Positions 1 through 8,420 of a stretch of DNA of 64,000 bases are shown here, piece after piece. Source of the stretch: NORP294 sp047627915 (lineage in GTDB: Bacteria > Bacteroidota > Bacteroidia > Flavobacteriales_E > Vicingaceae); the NCBI GenBank assembly GCA_047627915.1, contig JBLHTZ010000003.1, positions 1-64,000 of the forward strand, given 5' to 3'. Below the pieces are notes generated by a model that saw only the letters and a list, made by a program, of their open reading frames with translations, was not told where the DNA came from and made no database searches. Position 1 is the stretch's first letter, and the number at the start of each line of letters is the position of its first letter. Position numbers and translations under genes: made by a program.

Positions 1-749
1 GCTTCTTCATAACTCACTCCTAATTCGGCTACAATCATTTGAACCCCTCTTTTCACTAACTTGTTATTGGTTAGTTGCATATCTACCATTCGATTGCCCT
101 TCACCCTTCCCAAACGCACCATAACTGCAGTTGAAATCATGTTTAGCACTAACTTTTGAGCTGTACCAGCTTTCATTCTCGTGCTACCAGTGACAAACTC
201 AGGACCAACAATGACCTCAATAGGGTGATTAACTGCCGCCGCCAAGGGAGAGCCATCGTTACAACAAATGCATGCAGTTCGAATATTATTTTCTCGACAC
301 TTCTCCATTGCTCCAATCACATAGGGCGTAGTACCCGAAGCCGCAATTCCAATTACAAAATCTAATTCAGATACTTTGTATGATTGTAAATCTTTCCATC
401 CTTGTTCTATATCATCCTCTGCATACTCTACTGCTTTTCGAATGGCAACATCTCCCCCAGCAATTAAGCCGATCACCAAGTCAAAGCTTACACCGAAAGT
501 TGGTGGACATTCTGAAGCGTCAACAACCCCAAGTCTTCCGCTTGTTCCTGCACCCATATAAAAGAGCCTTCCACCGTCCTGCAACCGCTTCACGATCTCA
601 GGAATCATCGCAGAAATTTGAGGAATTACTTTTTCGATTGCATACGAAACAATTTTATCTTCCTTGTTGATGTTGGTCAGAATTTCTTCTGCACTCATCT
701 TTTCTAAATCGTTGTATTTGCTTTCTGATTCGGTAGTTGGCTTGTTCAT
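1..749 (-). CDS. murQ: N-acetylmuramic acid 6-phosphate etherase MurQ (3' end outside window)
   Basis: This enzyme cleaves the D-lactyl ether of MurNAc 6-phosphate, giving GlcNAc 6-phosphate and lactate, in cytoplasmic recycling of cell wall sugars. I translated the minus strand from the ATG at 747-749; the frame stays open to the window edge for 249 codons, so roughly the last tenth of the usual length is missing. The SIS sugar-phosphate fold is shown by MGAGTSGRLG at residues 65-74. DASECPPTF follows at 77-85, with Glu80 at the position of the catalytic acid of the E. coli enzyme. A second SIS element, GSTRMKAGTAQKL, lies near residue 205. The start is two bases after the stop of the upstream peptidase gene, so the two may be co-transcribed. 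Confidence 0.96.
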   Translation of the reverse strand, partial: MNKPTTESESKYNDLEKMSAEEILTNINKEDKIVSYAIEKVIPQISAMIPEIVKRLQDGGRLFYMGAGTSGRLGVVDASECPPTFGVSFDLVIGLIAGGDVAIRKAVEYAEDDIEQGWKDLQSYKVSELDFVIGIAASGTTPYVIGAMEKCRENNIRTACICCNDGSPLAAAVNHPIEVIVGPEFVTGSTRMKAGTAQKLVLNMISTAVMVRLGRVKGNRMVDMQLTNNKLVKRGVQMIVAELGVSYEE

Positions 750-751
750 GC

Positions 752-1789
752 TTACAAAGATTTGTAGTTAGTCTTAAACGAAGTTACCATCTTTTTCAAG
801 TCTCCAGCAAACTCCGTATCTAATTGTCTTTGCAACTTTGGCAAATCGCTTGAATAGGTTGAAAACCCTGAAAAATAAGCATTGTTAAATTCGATTCTAT
901 CCAACCATTTCCTACCTTTTAATGAATCTGAGAAGAAATTAATCTCGAATAATCCTTCTTTAATCTTTTCAATTCTTTTTGCCTTCAACACCCTCCATTC
1001 GTCTATGGCTCGAGTGGTATCCATGCTCGCATAAAACTCGTTGAGTTTGTGAATTTCTTTTCTCAGGTAATCTTTATAAGCGTTTCTTCGAATTCGAGAG
1101 TTAACGTAATCGTTAAGCTCCTTGCTATCGTCTCCAAACTTATACGCCAAGAATCTATCTGCTCCTAGCATGCCTACAAAACTTGCTAAATTTTCATTGA
1201 ATGCAGCACTATCTTTTACATACAAAGTAGCATGCGTTGACTCATGAATTATCAATTCCGCCAGACTACCAGGACCGCGTTGTAACATGGAAGAAAGTAT
1301 GGGGTCTTTAAACCACCCTAAAGTAGACCAGGCATTTACCTCGTCAAGATCCGTATCGTAGCCTTTGAAAATCATTTCATCTTGTATTGCTTTCGCAATT
1401 TCCAAATCAAAAGATCCCTTGTAAGGAAAACTACCAGCAATCGGGAATGACCATTCGTAGGCTTTAATTTCAAACTCCGGACTTGCGGTCACTACCCACA
1501 AAATTGGCTTGCCTTTTTGGTCGTAAAAAGTAGAATAATTCTCGGTTTGTGTTAAGCCCAATAACTCTTCTGAAAAATTCTTGATCTCAGCTATATATCT
1601 GAACTTTTCTTTGGTTGAATCCGGGAAATCAGGGTCAATTAATAAGTCATCAATTTCTTGAGAGTTCCATAGTACCTCAGCCTGACCAGCTCCTTGCTGC
1701 AAGCCGTAAATAATCGACTTTAAATTGATAAAAATTAATCCAACAACTGCAATAAATAAAATGGTATATGCCTTTTTATGCTTTCGCAT
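752..1789 (-). CDS. Membrane-anchored putative aminopeptidase (HExxH zinc protease)
   Basis: The 345-residue product has one N-terminal membrane segment (about residues 8-28) after a basic start, so the rest should face the periplasm. The zinc site HESTH is at 182-186, and the likely third ligand Glu199 sits in FNENLA 13 residues later, the gluzincin arrangement. The pattern and length match the family annotated as putative aminopeptidase (Pfam Aminopep, formerly DUF2265), whose substrate is not established. The 5' end overlaps the end of the MarC gene by 14 bases, which suggests translational coupling. Zinc protease activity is well supported by the motif; the aminopeptidase specificity rests only on the family name. 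Confidence 0.85.
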   Translation of the reverse strand: MRKHKKAYTILFIAVVGLIFINLKSIIYGLQQGAGQAEVLWNSQEIDDLLIDPDFPDSTKEKFRYIAEIKNFSEELLGLTQTENYSTFYDQKGKPILWVVTASPEFEIKAYEWSFPIAGSFPYKGSFDLEIAKAIQDEMIFKGYDTDLDEVNAWSTLGWFKDPILSSMLQRGPGSLAELIIHESTHATLYVKDSAAFNENLASFVGMLGADRFLAYKFGDDSKELNDYVNSRIRRNAYKDYLRKEIHKLNEFYASMDTTRAIDEWRVLKAKRIEKIKEGLFEINFFSDSLKGRKWLDRIEFNNAYFSGFSTYSSDLPKLQRQLDTEFAGDLKKMVTSFKTNYKSL

Positions 1790-2420
1790 GAAGTATCTCT
1801 ATTAGTATAGGTTTCAACCCACTGAAGAAAAACTCTACTGCAATAACCATCACAATTAAGCCCATTAAACGCATCATAATTTTATTTCCTGTTTCTCCTA
1901 ACCAAACGGTTATTTTTCCTGAGCTCCAAAGCACCAAATAACCTATAAACGTTACAAGAAGGATTGATGCAATGACAATTCCTTTCATTTCTAAGGTTTG
2001 AGCGTCTTCCATTAGAACAATCGCACTAGTAATTGCTCCAGGACCACAAATCATTGGAATGGCCAAAGGTGTTACAGAAATATCATCTACATATTCTTTA
2101 TTCACAGATTCCTTGTTCATCTTAATCTTTACTAATTTGGCTTGTAGCATATCCCAACCCATCATAAAGAAAATAATTCCACCCACCATTCTGAAACTAT
2201 TCACCGATATACCGAAAAACTTAAATAATAATTGACCAGAAAAAGCAAAAACAATTAATGTTATTGCAGCCACGATGTTCGCCTTTTTAGCCGTTCTCCT
2301 TCTCTCCTCTTTATCCAAAGACTCAGTCATGGTCATGAAAACCGGCATGATACCGAGAGGATTCATTAAAGTTATGAATGAAGTAAAACACAGCAGCGCA
2401 AAAGAGAAGTACGTTTCCAT
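1776..2420 (-). CDS. MarC family inner-membrane protein
   Basis: This is a 214-residue, very hydrophobic protein with about six membrane helices. It belongs to the MarC (UPF0056) family, whose transport role is unproven although databases often call it an NAAT transporter. Diagnostic stretches are FITLMNPLGIMPVF near the N-terminus and PLAIPMICGPGAI in the middle. I chose the ATG at 2420 because the 17 residues available upstream are very lysine-rich and MarC proteins normally begin directly with the first helix. The gene overlaps the downstream aminopeptidase gene by 14 bases. Family membership is clear; the substrate is unknown. Confidence 0.92.
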   Translation of the reverse strand: METYFSFALLCFTSFITLMNPLGIMPVFMTMTESLDKEERRRTAKKANIVAAITLIVFAFSGQLLFKFFGISVNSFRMVGGIIFFMMGWDMLQAKLVKIKMNKESVNKEYVDDISVTPLAIPMICGPGAITSAIVLMEDAQTLEMKGIVIASILLVTFIGYLVLWSSGKITVWLGETGNKIMMRLMGLIVMVIAVEFFFSGLKPILIEILHAKA

Positions 2421-2568
2421 CGACTTTTTATATTTTTTTTTGCAAAAGTGCGATTTCTTATAGAATCTCAATGAAATAAACTCAACAATTAATCGTTAAA
2501 TAAATGAGTTTTTCAAGAAACTCTTACTACTTACAGTTTAGTAAAAAACGTTTTCTTGTTTTGTTGGG

Positions 2569-2605
2569 AATGGCTTTGAGGTTAATGCTTCAAAGCCATT
2601 TTTTT
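2569..2605 (+). terminator. Strong rho-independent terminator on the plus strand, orphan
   Basis: A perfect 11-bp stem (AATGGCTTTGA at 2569-2579 with its complement at 2590-2600) and a 10-base loop are followed by a run of seven T on the plus strand. On the minus strand the hairpin is followed by CCC and no T run. Both flanking genes are on the minus strand, so no annotated gene uses this terminator. Confidence 0.75.
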
Positions 2606-2689
2606 ATAACTTAAATTAAGTTCATTTTTATGCCAAGTTTCTGGTCAAAGAAGAGGTGTAGCATGCTAAGTGTAGTAGTTCTTTTCGCG

Positions 2690-3592
2690 TTACTCCCACA
2701 GTTCCTTCGCTACACGATAGGTATTAGCATGCGCTTCTACAATGTATTTAATTTCTTTAGAGTAACCTCCTCCCATACTCGCCATCAGCGGAATGTTTTT
2801 ATCGTAAGCTAACGTCAATACTCTCTCGTCTCTTTTTTTGCAATCTTCAATGCTCACACCCAAGCGACCTAACTTATCCGTTTCTAAAATATCCACTCCA
2901 CTTTGGTAAAAGATAAAGTCCGGTTGCACTTTTTCTATTAAATTTGGTAAATGTTGCTCTAACAATTCTAAATAATCCGCTCCAGAGATTCCATCAGGCA
3001 AACCTACATCTAAATCTGATTTTTCTTTTCGAAGGGGGTAATTGTGTTCGCCATGCATGCTGAAGGTAAATACTCTTGGTTCAATCTCAAAAATCTTAGC
3101 TGTGCCGTTTCCTTGGTGAACGTCTAAATCAATAATTAAGATTTTTGAAGCCAATTTATTTCGCAGTAAATAAGACGACGCAATGGCTTGGTCATTTAGC
3201 AAACAAAAGCCCTCCGCTCTATCCGCGTAGGCATGGTGTGTGCCACCTGCTATGTTGAAGGCTACGCCATATTGCAGCGCATACTTTGCCGCTTGCACAC
3301 TACCGCCTGTAATTAAGAGTTCTCGTTGAATGAGTGCTGCAGAATGCGGAAAACCTGAACGCAACTGCTCTTGCCTCGTTAATTGCAAACCAGAAAGCTT
3401 TTCCCAGTACCCTTTATCGTGAATGGCAAAAACATCTTCTAAATCAATCTTTGACGGGCTAAAGAAGTTTTCATTCACAAGCGTTCCTTCGTGCAATAAT
3501 TGCTTCGGCAACAAATCATATTTCTCCATTGGGAAACGGTGATTATCCGGCAACGGGTGAATGTAAATAGGGTCCCAGGCGACTTTAATCAT
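2690..3592 (-). CDS. Histone deacetylase family protein (acetoin utilization / acetylpolyamine hydrolase type)
   Basis: This 300-residue protein is a zinc-dependent amide hydrolase of the arginase/deacetylase fold. The active-site His pair is in GGTHHAYADRAEGFC (His119-His120). The metal-binding run DLDVHQGNGT has Asp155, Asp157 and His159, and a later SGVDILETDKLG supplies the third Asp region. Bacterial members remove acetyl groups from small amines or proteins; the substrate here cannot be read from the sequence. I start at the ATG at 3592 because the 15-codon upstream extension would be encoded by the terminator hairpin of the preceding gene. It stands alone transcriptionally, with a terminator just upstream. 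Confidence 0.92.
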   Translation of the reverse strand: MIKVAWDPIYIHPLPDNHRFPMEKYDLLPKQLLHEGTLVNENFFSPSKIDLEDVFAIHDKGYWEKLSGLQLTRQEQLRSGFPHSAALIQRELLITGGSVQAAKYALQYGVAFNIAGGTHHAYADRAEGFCLLNDQAIASSYLLRNKLASKILIIDLDVHQGNGTAKIFEIEPRVFTFSMHGEHNYPLRKEKSDLDVGLPDGISGADYLELLEQHLPNLIEKVQPDFIFYQSGVDILETDKLGRLGVSIEDCKKRDERVLTLAYDKNIPLMASMGGGYSKEIKYIVEAHANTYRVAKELWE

Positions 3593-3623
3593 TTGAATAG
3601 TTAAGCTCTTGTTACCGTAACAT

Positions 3624-3657
3624 AAAAAACCCTCCAAGGTTTTAAAATCTTGGAGGT
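3624..3657 (-). terminator. Rho-independent terminator of the SDR gene
   Basis: On the minus strand an 8-bp stem, CCTCCAAG with CTTGGAGG (3631-3638 with 3649-3656), is followed by a T run (the A run at 3624-3629 of the plus strand). It lies 22 bases after the SDR stop codon and ends the SDR transcript before the deacetylase gene. Confidence 0.85.
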
Positions 3658-3678
3658 TAAGTTTGATTTACGAATAAT

Positions 3679-4557
3679 TTACTTTTTATTTTTTCCTCTA
3701 ACTTCTTTCTCTATGTGGTCCCACATTTCTGAAGGAACAGCATCTAGTCCTGTAAACTCTCCTGCTCCGTATAGCCATTCGCCACCGTCAATGGTAACTA
3801 CTTCTCCATTGACGTAGGCAGAAAATTCTGACATCAAATAGCCGGCCAAGTTGGCTAACTCTTGGTGCTCACCGTAACGCTTTAATGGAATTCGTTTTAA
3901 TGGATCAATTTGTTCTTTCAATCCTTCAGGAAACAACCTACTAAATGCTCCGGTGGTTGGGAACGGTCCAGGAGCTATGGCATTCGTTCTAATGCCATAT
4001 TTTGCCCATTCCGCGGCCAACGAGCGCGTCATGGTTAAAACCCCCGCTTTCGATACTGCTGAAGGAACTACATACCCTGAACCTGTCCAAGAATAAGTTG
4101 TAACGATATTTAATACTGTTCCTTTAATTTTATTTTTTATCCAATACTGACCCATTAATAAGGAGCAGTTATACGAGCCTTTTAATACAATGTCTACAAT
4201 AACATCGAAAGCTTTTGGGGAAAGACGTTCTGTTGGGCTTATGAAATTCCCTGCGGCATTGTTTACCAATCCGTTAATTTCTCCAAACGTTTCAACTCCT
4301 TTCGCAATTAAGTTTTCTACTTCTAAGGGTTTTCTTACGTCACAGGCTATTGCCAAAATTTTTCCACCAGTCTCTTCCGTCAACTCTTTAGCTGTTGCAT
4401 CTAACACCTCTTGTTTTCTGCTTGCAATTATAACATTAGCGCCCAGTTGCATAAAGTACTTGGTCATTGATTTGCCTAAACCAGTTCCTCCACCGGTTAC
4501 TAAAATAGTTTTGCCGCTTAGCTCATCGGCCTTAAACATTGGTTCTGTATATTTCAT
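3679..4557 (-). CDS. SDR oxidoreductase, 2,4-dienoyl-CoA reductase type
   Basis: This 292-residue short-chain dehydrogenase should reduce 2,4-dienoyl-CoA with NADPH in the oxidation of polyunsaturated fatty acids. The Rossmann motif TGGGTGLG is at 21-28 and NNAAGN near 98. It lacks the usual YxxxK pair: the position four before Lys170 is Ser. Instead Tyr155 lies 15 residues before Lys170, in a context (GSGYVVPSAVSKAG, then PGPFPTTGAFSRL) that matches the mammalian mitochondrial dienoyl-CoA reductase, where the catalytic Tyr and Lys have the same spacing. The start at 4557 is one base after the stop of the holin-family gene, so the two are probably co-transcribed. A terminator follows. Confidence 0.9.
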   Translation of the reverse strand: MKYTEPMFKADELSGKTILVTGGGTGLGKSMTKYFMQLGANVIIASRKQEVLDATAKELTEETGGKILAIACDVRKPLEVENLIAKGVETFGEINGLVNNAAGNFISPTERLSPKAFDVIVDIVLKGSYNCSLLMGQYWIKNKIKGTVLNIVTTYSWTGSGYVVPSAVSKAGVLTMTRSLAAEWAKYGIRTNAIAPGPFPTTGAFSRLFPEGLKEQIDPLKRIPLKRYGEHQELANLAGYLMSEFSAYVNGEVVTIDGGEWLYGAGEFTGLDAVPSEMWDHIEKEVRGKNKK

Positions 4558-4558
4558 A

Positions 4559-4915
4559 TTATCTCTTTTTAGGTCGATTTGATTTATCACTTAATCCAAA
4601 AATGGAATTTAAAATGGACATTACTAAGCTTAGTAACAAGGCCCACCACAAGCCATCAACATCAAAGCCGTCGACAAGATGATCGACAAGTAATAAAATA
4701 ATAGCGTTGATGCAGAAAAGGAATAATCCCAATGTGAGCAACGTAATTGGAATGGTAACTATGATTAACAGGGGTTTAACAAGAGCATTTAGTATTGCTA
4801 AAACTATGGCTACAACAATAGCATCGAAGTAATTACCTATCTCAACGCCAGGCAACAAATAAGCAGCAATAAGTAATACTGCTGCATTTAATAATAGTTT
4901 AGGAATCCAAGTCAT
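4559..4915 (-). CDS. Phage holin family protein (four-helix membrane protein)
   Basis: This 118-residue protein has four predicted membrane helices (about 5-20, 28-50, 52-78 and 88-108) and a short basic tail ending in RPKKR. The pattern fits the Phage_holin_4_2 family, which is widespread in bacterial chromosomes and usually not phage-related; no other phage gene is nearby. Its function is unknown. It is followed after one base by the SDR gene. Upstream, a 32-codon reading frame ends four bases before its ATG. Confidence 0.85.
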   Translation of the reverse strand: MTWIPKLLLNAAVLLIAAYLLPGVEIGNYFDAIVVAIVLAILNALVKPLLIIVTIPITLLTLGLFLFCINAIILLLVDHLVDGFDVDGLWWALLLSLVMSILNSIFGLSDKSNRPKKR

Positions 4916-4918
4916 AGC

Positions 4919-5017
4919 TTATTTATATTTCATTCGAGTTAACAATGTGTCAATTTCCTCATTCGTTTTCATGCTTCCTTCAAAGGTAAACCATTCATCG
5001 AACTTGATACTATACAT
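4919..5017 (-). CDS. Possible small protein (32 aa) upstream of the holin-family gene
   Basis: A minus-strand reading frame starts at the ATG at 5017 and ends with TAA at 4919-4921, four bases before the holin-family ATG. Its composition is protein-like and polar (for example KFDEWFTFEG, then NEEIDTLLTRMKYK), with no signal peptide or membrane helix. I do not recognise it. It could be a translated leader coupled to the holin-family gene, a small cytoplasmic protein, or the tail of a decayed gene, since the frame stays open upstream of the ATG through an A/T-rich stretch. No ribosome-binding site is visible. Confidence 0.3.
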   Translation of the reverse strand: MYSIKFDEWFTFEGSMKTNEEIDTLLTRMKYK

Positions 5018-5088
5018 TCGATTTAAAAAGAAAAAAAACTTTTTATCTTTTTAAATTCCATCCTCCCATGCTTTAATTAAACTAGTTT

Positions 5089-6357
5089 CTACTGAGAAAC
5101 TACTTGCATTAATTGTGCGCAAAATATCGCACCAAAAGTTCCCACTGCATACCCAAACACGGCTAACAAAACTCCTACAGGAGCCAAAGCGGGACTAAAT
5201 GCAGAAGCTACAATTGGCGCTGACGCTGCCCCTCCAACATTGGCCTGACTTCCTACCGCTACAAAGAAAAATGGGGCTTTAATAATTTTTGCGACTACCA
5301 ATAGAATCACAACATGAACAATCATCCATATGATACCAATGAGAAATAACTCAAGGTTATCGAAGATGGCTAAAATGTCCATTTTCATCCCAATGGTCGC
5401 AACTAAAATGTATAAAAAAGCACTCCCAAACTTAGAAGCGCCTGCACCTTCGTACAATTTCAATTTTGTAAAAGAAAAGAACAATCCCATAATGGTTGCA
5501 ATAACTACTAACCAAAAGAAATGACTTGCCATGGATGTTAAACGATATGCTTCTAAAAACTCTTTCTTGGTTTGCATAATTGGTGTTATCAAATCTGCTC
5601 CAAAGTGGGCAATTGCGGTTCCTCCAAAACCAATTGCACAAATAATCATTATATCTGTCAAATTAGGAACCTTGGTGATACCAGCAGCATAGTCTTCAAT
5701 CCCTTTTTTCACTTCCTCAATCGCTGACGAATCAGCCTTTAACTTTTTATCTAATTTTTCCGAAATCCCTGCTCCAATTAACAAAAAGGCCATCCAAATA
5801 TTTGCGACAATAACATCTACGGTAATCATGGCTGAAAATAGCTTATCACTTGCTCCATAAATTTCCTTCATTGCCGTTTGATTGGCGCCACCACCAATCC
5901 AACTTCCTGCTACAGTAGCTAGCCCTCTCCATACTTCATCAGGGCCTGAACCACCAACTAAATCAGGTGCAAAAGCTGAGACTGCCAAGATTGCAATTGG
6001 CCCTCCTAATATAATCCCTAGTGTTCCCGCAAAAAACATAATAATGGCTTTCGGACCAAGTTTCACAATTCCTTTTAAGTCGATACTTAAACACAATAAA
6101 ATAAGTGAGGCAGGCAGCAAATAACGAGAAGCAACAAAATATAGATTGGAACTATCTCCAGAAATTATACCTGCAGAGTTGAGTATGGAGGGAACAAAAT
6201 AACAAAGCAATAGAGCCGGTATTACCTTATAAAATTTTACCCACCCAAGTTGTTTACTACTCGATGTTTTAAAGATGACAGCCAGAATGGCCATTAAAAT
6301 TCCTAAAACAACTGCATCGTTGGTAATAAAAGCTGTAGCTTCTGAAGTTCCTTCCAT
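5089..6357 (-). CDS. DUF819 family membrane protein
   Basis: This is a 422-residue, very hydrophobic protein with about ten or eleven membrane helices and a charged cytoplasmic loop in the middle (LDKKLKADSSAIEEVKKG, about residues 197-214). The motif SWIGGGANQTAMKE and the glycine-rich C-terminal repeat ANVGGAASAPIVASAF match the DUF819 (YjcL-like) family, built like an internally duplicated secondary transporter. The substrate is unknown. It lies 58 bases downstream of the transglutaminase-like gene on the same strand and could be its distal operon member. Family assignment is firm; transport is inferred from topology. Confidence 0.9.
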   Translation of the reverse strand: MEGTSEATAFITNDAVVLGILMAILAVIFKTSSSKQLGWVKFYKVIPALLLCYFVPSILNSAGIISGDSSNLYFVASRYLLPASLILLCLSIDLKGIVKLGPKAIIMFFAGTLGIILGGPIAILAVSAFAPDLVGGSGPDEVWRGLATVAGSWIGGGANQTAMKEIYGASDKLFSAMITVDVIVANIWMAFLLIGAGISEKLDKKLKADSSAIEEVKKGIEDYAAGITKVPNLTDIMIICAIGFGGTAIAHFGADLITPIMQTKKEFLEAYRLTSMASHFFWLVVIATIMGLFFSFTKLKLYEGAGASKFGSAFLYILVATIGMKMDILAIFDNLELFLIGIIWMIVHVVILLVVAKIIKAPFFFVAVGSQANVGGAASAPIVASAFSPALAPVGVLLAVFGYAVGTFGAIFCAQLMQVVSQ

Positions 6358-6415
6358 AGTTTTTCAAAAAATAAAAAAAACAAGATAGGGATTTTGAACG
6401 AATGTAAAGGAGAAT

Positions 6416-7282
6416 CTACTTCAGACAGTTCTTGAGTATTTTTAACTCTTCGACCTTTGTCAATTGACCGTTTTTATTGTAACCATACATTAAGTTATTA
6501 ATCATTCGGTTTACAACGGTCATTTTTTCGCACGGCATGAAAAATTTCTCTTGTTGGTCAATTTTTAGCTTCTTCAAATAATTTTCAATATCGCTACGCT
6601 GAAAAAGAGAGCCTTTATTAAAAGGATCTATGTAAAACAAGACACTTTCGTCATCTACCGTTTCTAAATACTGTAGTGGCAACATCAAATACGCAACAAC
6701 AAAGTGCTCTGGTAAATTCACTCCGTAAATCGGCAACCTTAAGCGTTCGGCCAACTCCAGGTAAAGCATGCAAATACTAATCGGATTGCCTTTTTTAGAC
6801 TGCAACACATTATTTATATAAGACTTGCGTGGAGCATTATAATCCTCTTTATTTCCACTGAAACCATTCAATTCGAAGAACACCTTATTTAATACGCCCA
6901 CCTTTTCAAGTGCAGTATAATCAGGATTCATTTCAAGCCAGCATTGCTTGTACAAATCATCTACTGTTTGACGTATCGCAACCTCGTCTAGCTCAGAATA
7001 TTGATAGTGGGTTAATATAATCGCTGCTTCTACCAACGAATGTGTTTCGCCATTTTTCCAATCCGTTAAACGATTTTTTACCTCTTGAAATTGAATTTGA
7101 TGGATGATAGATTCAATTCTAAGTTGTAAAATTTCGTTGAAAGAGTTTTCCCAAGCATCTTCCAACTCTCTCACAACCTGATCTCCGAAACCAAGAAGCT
7201 CTAGGCTCACTTGAGAAAAAATAGTCTCATCTGGATCGTCCAAAAGGTTAATAAGCGCAGATATTCTTGAAGCGTCTTTCAT
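6416..7282 (-). CDS. SirB1-type transglutaminase-like protein
   Basis: This 288-residue cytoplasmic protein carries the Transglut_core2 (SirB1 N-terminal) domain. The diagnostic stretch is VFFELNGFSGN followed by the aligned SYINNVLQSKKGNPISICML, where Cys and, later, His in LPEHFVVAYL suggest a papain-like site. The N-terminal 90 residues are helical and acidic. The biochemical role of the family is unsettled. I chose the ATG at 7282; a TTG nine bases upstream belongs to an exact promoter box, TATCTTTG (7289-7296), so the message is probably almost leaderless. Confidence 0.88.
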   Translation of the reverse strand: MKDASRISALINLLDDPDETIFSQVSLELLGFGDQVVRELEDAWENSFNEILQLRIESIIHQIQFQEVKNRLTDWKNGETHSLVEAAIILTHYQYSELDEVAIRQTVDDLYKQCWLEMNPDYTALEKVGVLNKVFFELNGFSGNKEDYNAPRKSYINNVLQSKKGNPISICMLYLELAERLRLPIYGVNLPEHFVVAYLMLPLQYLETVDDESVLFYIDPFNKGSLFQRSDIENYLKKLKIDQQEKFFMPCEKMTVVNRMINNLMYGYNKNGQLTKVEELKILKNCLK

Positions 7283-7288
7283 ATCTAT

Positions 7289-7296
7289 CAAAGATA
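7289..7296 (-). promoter_or_regulatory. Promoter -7 box (TATCTTTG) for the SirB1-type gene
   Basis: An exact match to the Bacteroidota -7 consensus TAnnTTTG lies six bases before the ATG at 7282. It sits inside an inverted repeat, CTATC-AAA-GATAG (7285-7297). No TTG is evident at the usual -33 distance, so the assignment is moderate. Confidence 0.45.
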
Positions 7297-7448
7297 GACA
7301 AAGACCACTCCTTTGAATTTAAATAAAATGAAGTTTTGAACCTGAAAATGTTAAATAAATAACCGTGTAAAAATCACTCGACACAACTAGCCGTGTAAGC
7401 CTTCGGAATGGCATTAATAGTATCAGTAAATACTCCGGTATTATTACT

Positions 7449-8315
7449 TTATGCCGTTAATCGTTCTAAAACAGTATCGATCAACTTATTCATAACGGGC
7501 TTATAGTCTTTACTAAATGAATTGGCATAGCGATTTGCAACAACGGCACAAACCGTGCATGCTTCATGTCCCATCAAGCGACTTAGACCATAAAGCGCCG
7601 AGGTTTCCATTTCATAGTTCACAATTCTATTTCCCTTAAAATCAAATTTTCTTAGGTCATCGTTCACTCCTGTGTGCCTCGGCAACAGACGTAACCTTCT
7701 GCCTTGAGGAGCATAAAATCCATTAGCAGTCATGGTAACTCCAGGATGAAAGCCTTCCCCAATTTTTTCGATTAATGAACTTGAGCCTTTCACTAGGTAT
7801 GGCTTATTAAACCGCTCTTTCCATGAAGTTTGTAACTTAAAGGCTTCAAACATTTCTTCTTCCTCCGCGTCCATCTCAAATTCATAAAAGTTCATTAGTC
7901 CGTCTAGACCTATAGCATGAGTAGAAACAACTATTTCATCTGCAGGAACGTGCTCTTGTATAGAACCACAAGTTCCTATTCTAACAATTTCCAACGACTT
8001 TAACTCTTCTTTAACCGTTCGTTCTTGCAAATTACAGTTCACTAAAGCATCTAACTCATTTAAAACAATATCAATATTATCCGTTCCTATTCCTGTTGCA
8101 AGCGCAGTAACTTTTTGCCCATTGTACATTCCAGTATGAGTAATAAATTCTCTGTTTTCAACCTTGCATTCAATTGAATCAAATTTTTCAGAAATAGTTG
8201 CTATACGCTGTGGATCTCCGGCTACAATTATTTTATTTGAGATTTGTTCCGGCAACAGCGATAAATGATAAATTGACCCATCGGGGTTTAGGATTAATTC
8301 GGAAGGGTGAATCAT
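7449..8315 (-). CDS. Nucleoside phosphorylase, uridine phosphorylase-like
   Basis: This 288-residue cytoplasmic enzyme splits a nucleoside with phosphate into base and ribose 1-phosphate for pyrimidine or purine salvage. The phosphate-binding AGDPQRI is at about 32-38, the GTCGS motif near 116, and the nucleoside-binding NYEMETSALYGLSRL near 240, as in the PNP/UDP family. The length suits the longer Bacteroidota members; whether it prefers uridine cannot be decided by eye. It is transcribed alone and diverges from the universal stress gene. After its stop the same frame stays open for 23 more codons. Confidence 0.9.
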   Translation of the reverse strand: MIHPSELILNPDGSIYHLSLLPEQISNKIIVAGDPQRIATISEKFDSIECKVENREFITHTGMYNGQKVTALATGIGTDNIDIVLNELDALVNCNLQERTVKEELKSLEIVRIGTCGSIQEHVPADEIVVSTHAIGLDGLMNFYEFEMDAEEEEMFEAFKLQTSWKERFNKPYLVKGSSSLIEKIGEGFHPGVTMTANGFYAPQGRRLRLLPRHTGVNDDLRKFDFKGNRIVNYEMETSALYGLSRLMGHEACTVCAVVANRYANSFSKDYKPVMNKLIDTVLERLTA

Positions 8316-8420
8316 TAGAAGTGAGTTTTATCACGAAACTACAAAAAAGTTAATTCTTAGCCGGTAATTTGGTAGTTGAATAAAATGAAATTGAATACCT
8401 TTATCAAAAATAAAATTAAC

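Noticed and set aside
156..670. Three small plus-strand frames at the window start
   Set aside because: They lie opposite murQ, whose conserved motifs show the minus strand to be coding.
2421..2471. Upstream start for marC
   Set aside because: It adds a lysine-rich stretch from an A/T-rich leader; the family begins at the ATG at 2420.
3593..3637. Upstream start for the deacetylase-family gene
   Set aside because: These 15 codons overlap the terminator hairpin of the SDR gene and precede the conserved family start.
4190..4582. A 130-codon plus-strand frame opposite the SDR gene
   Set aside because: It overlaps a clearly conserved gene, has a biased shadow composition and no recognisable motif.
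4559..4915. Prophage fragment, because of the holin family name
   Set aside because: No lysin, structural or integrase gene is nearby; this family is common in chromosomes without phage.
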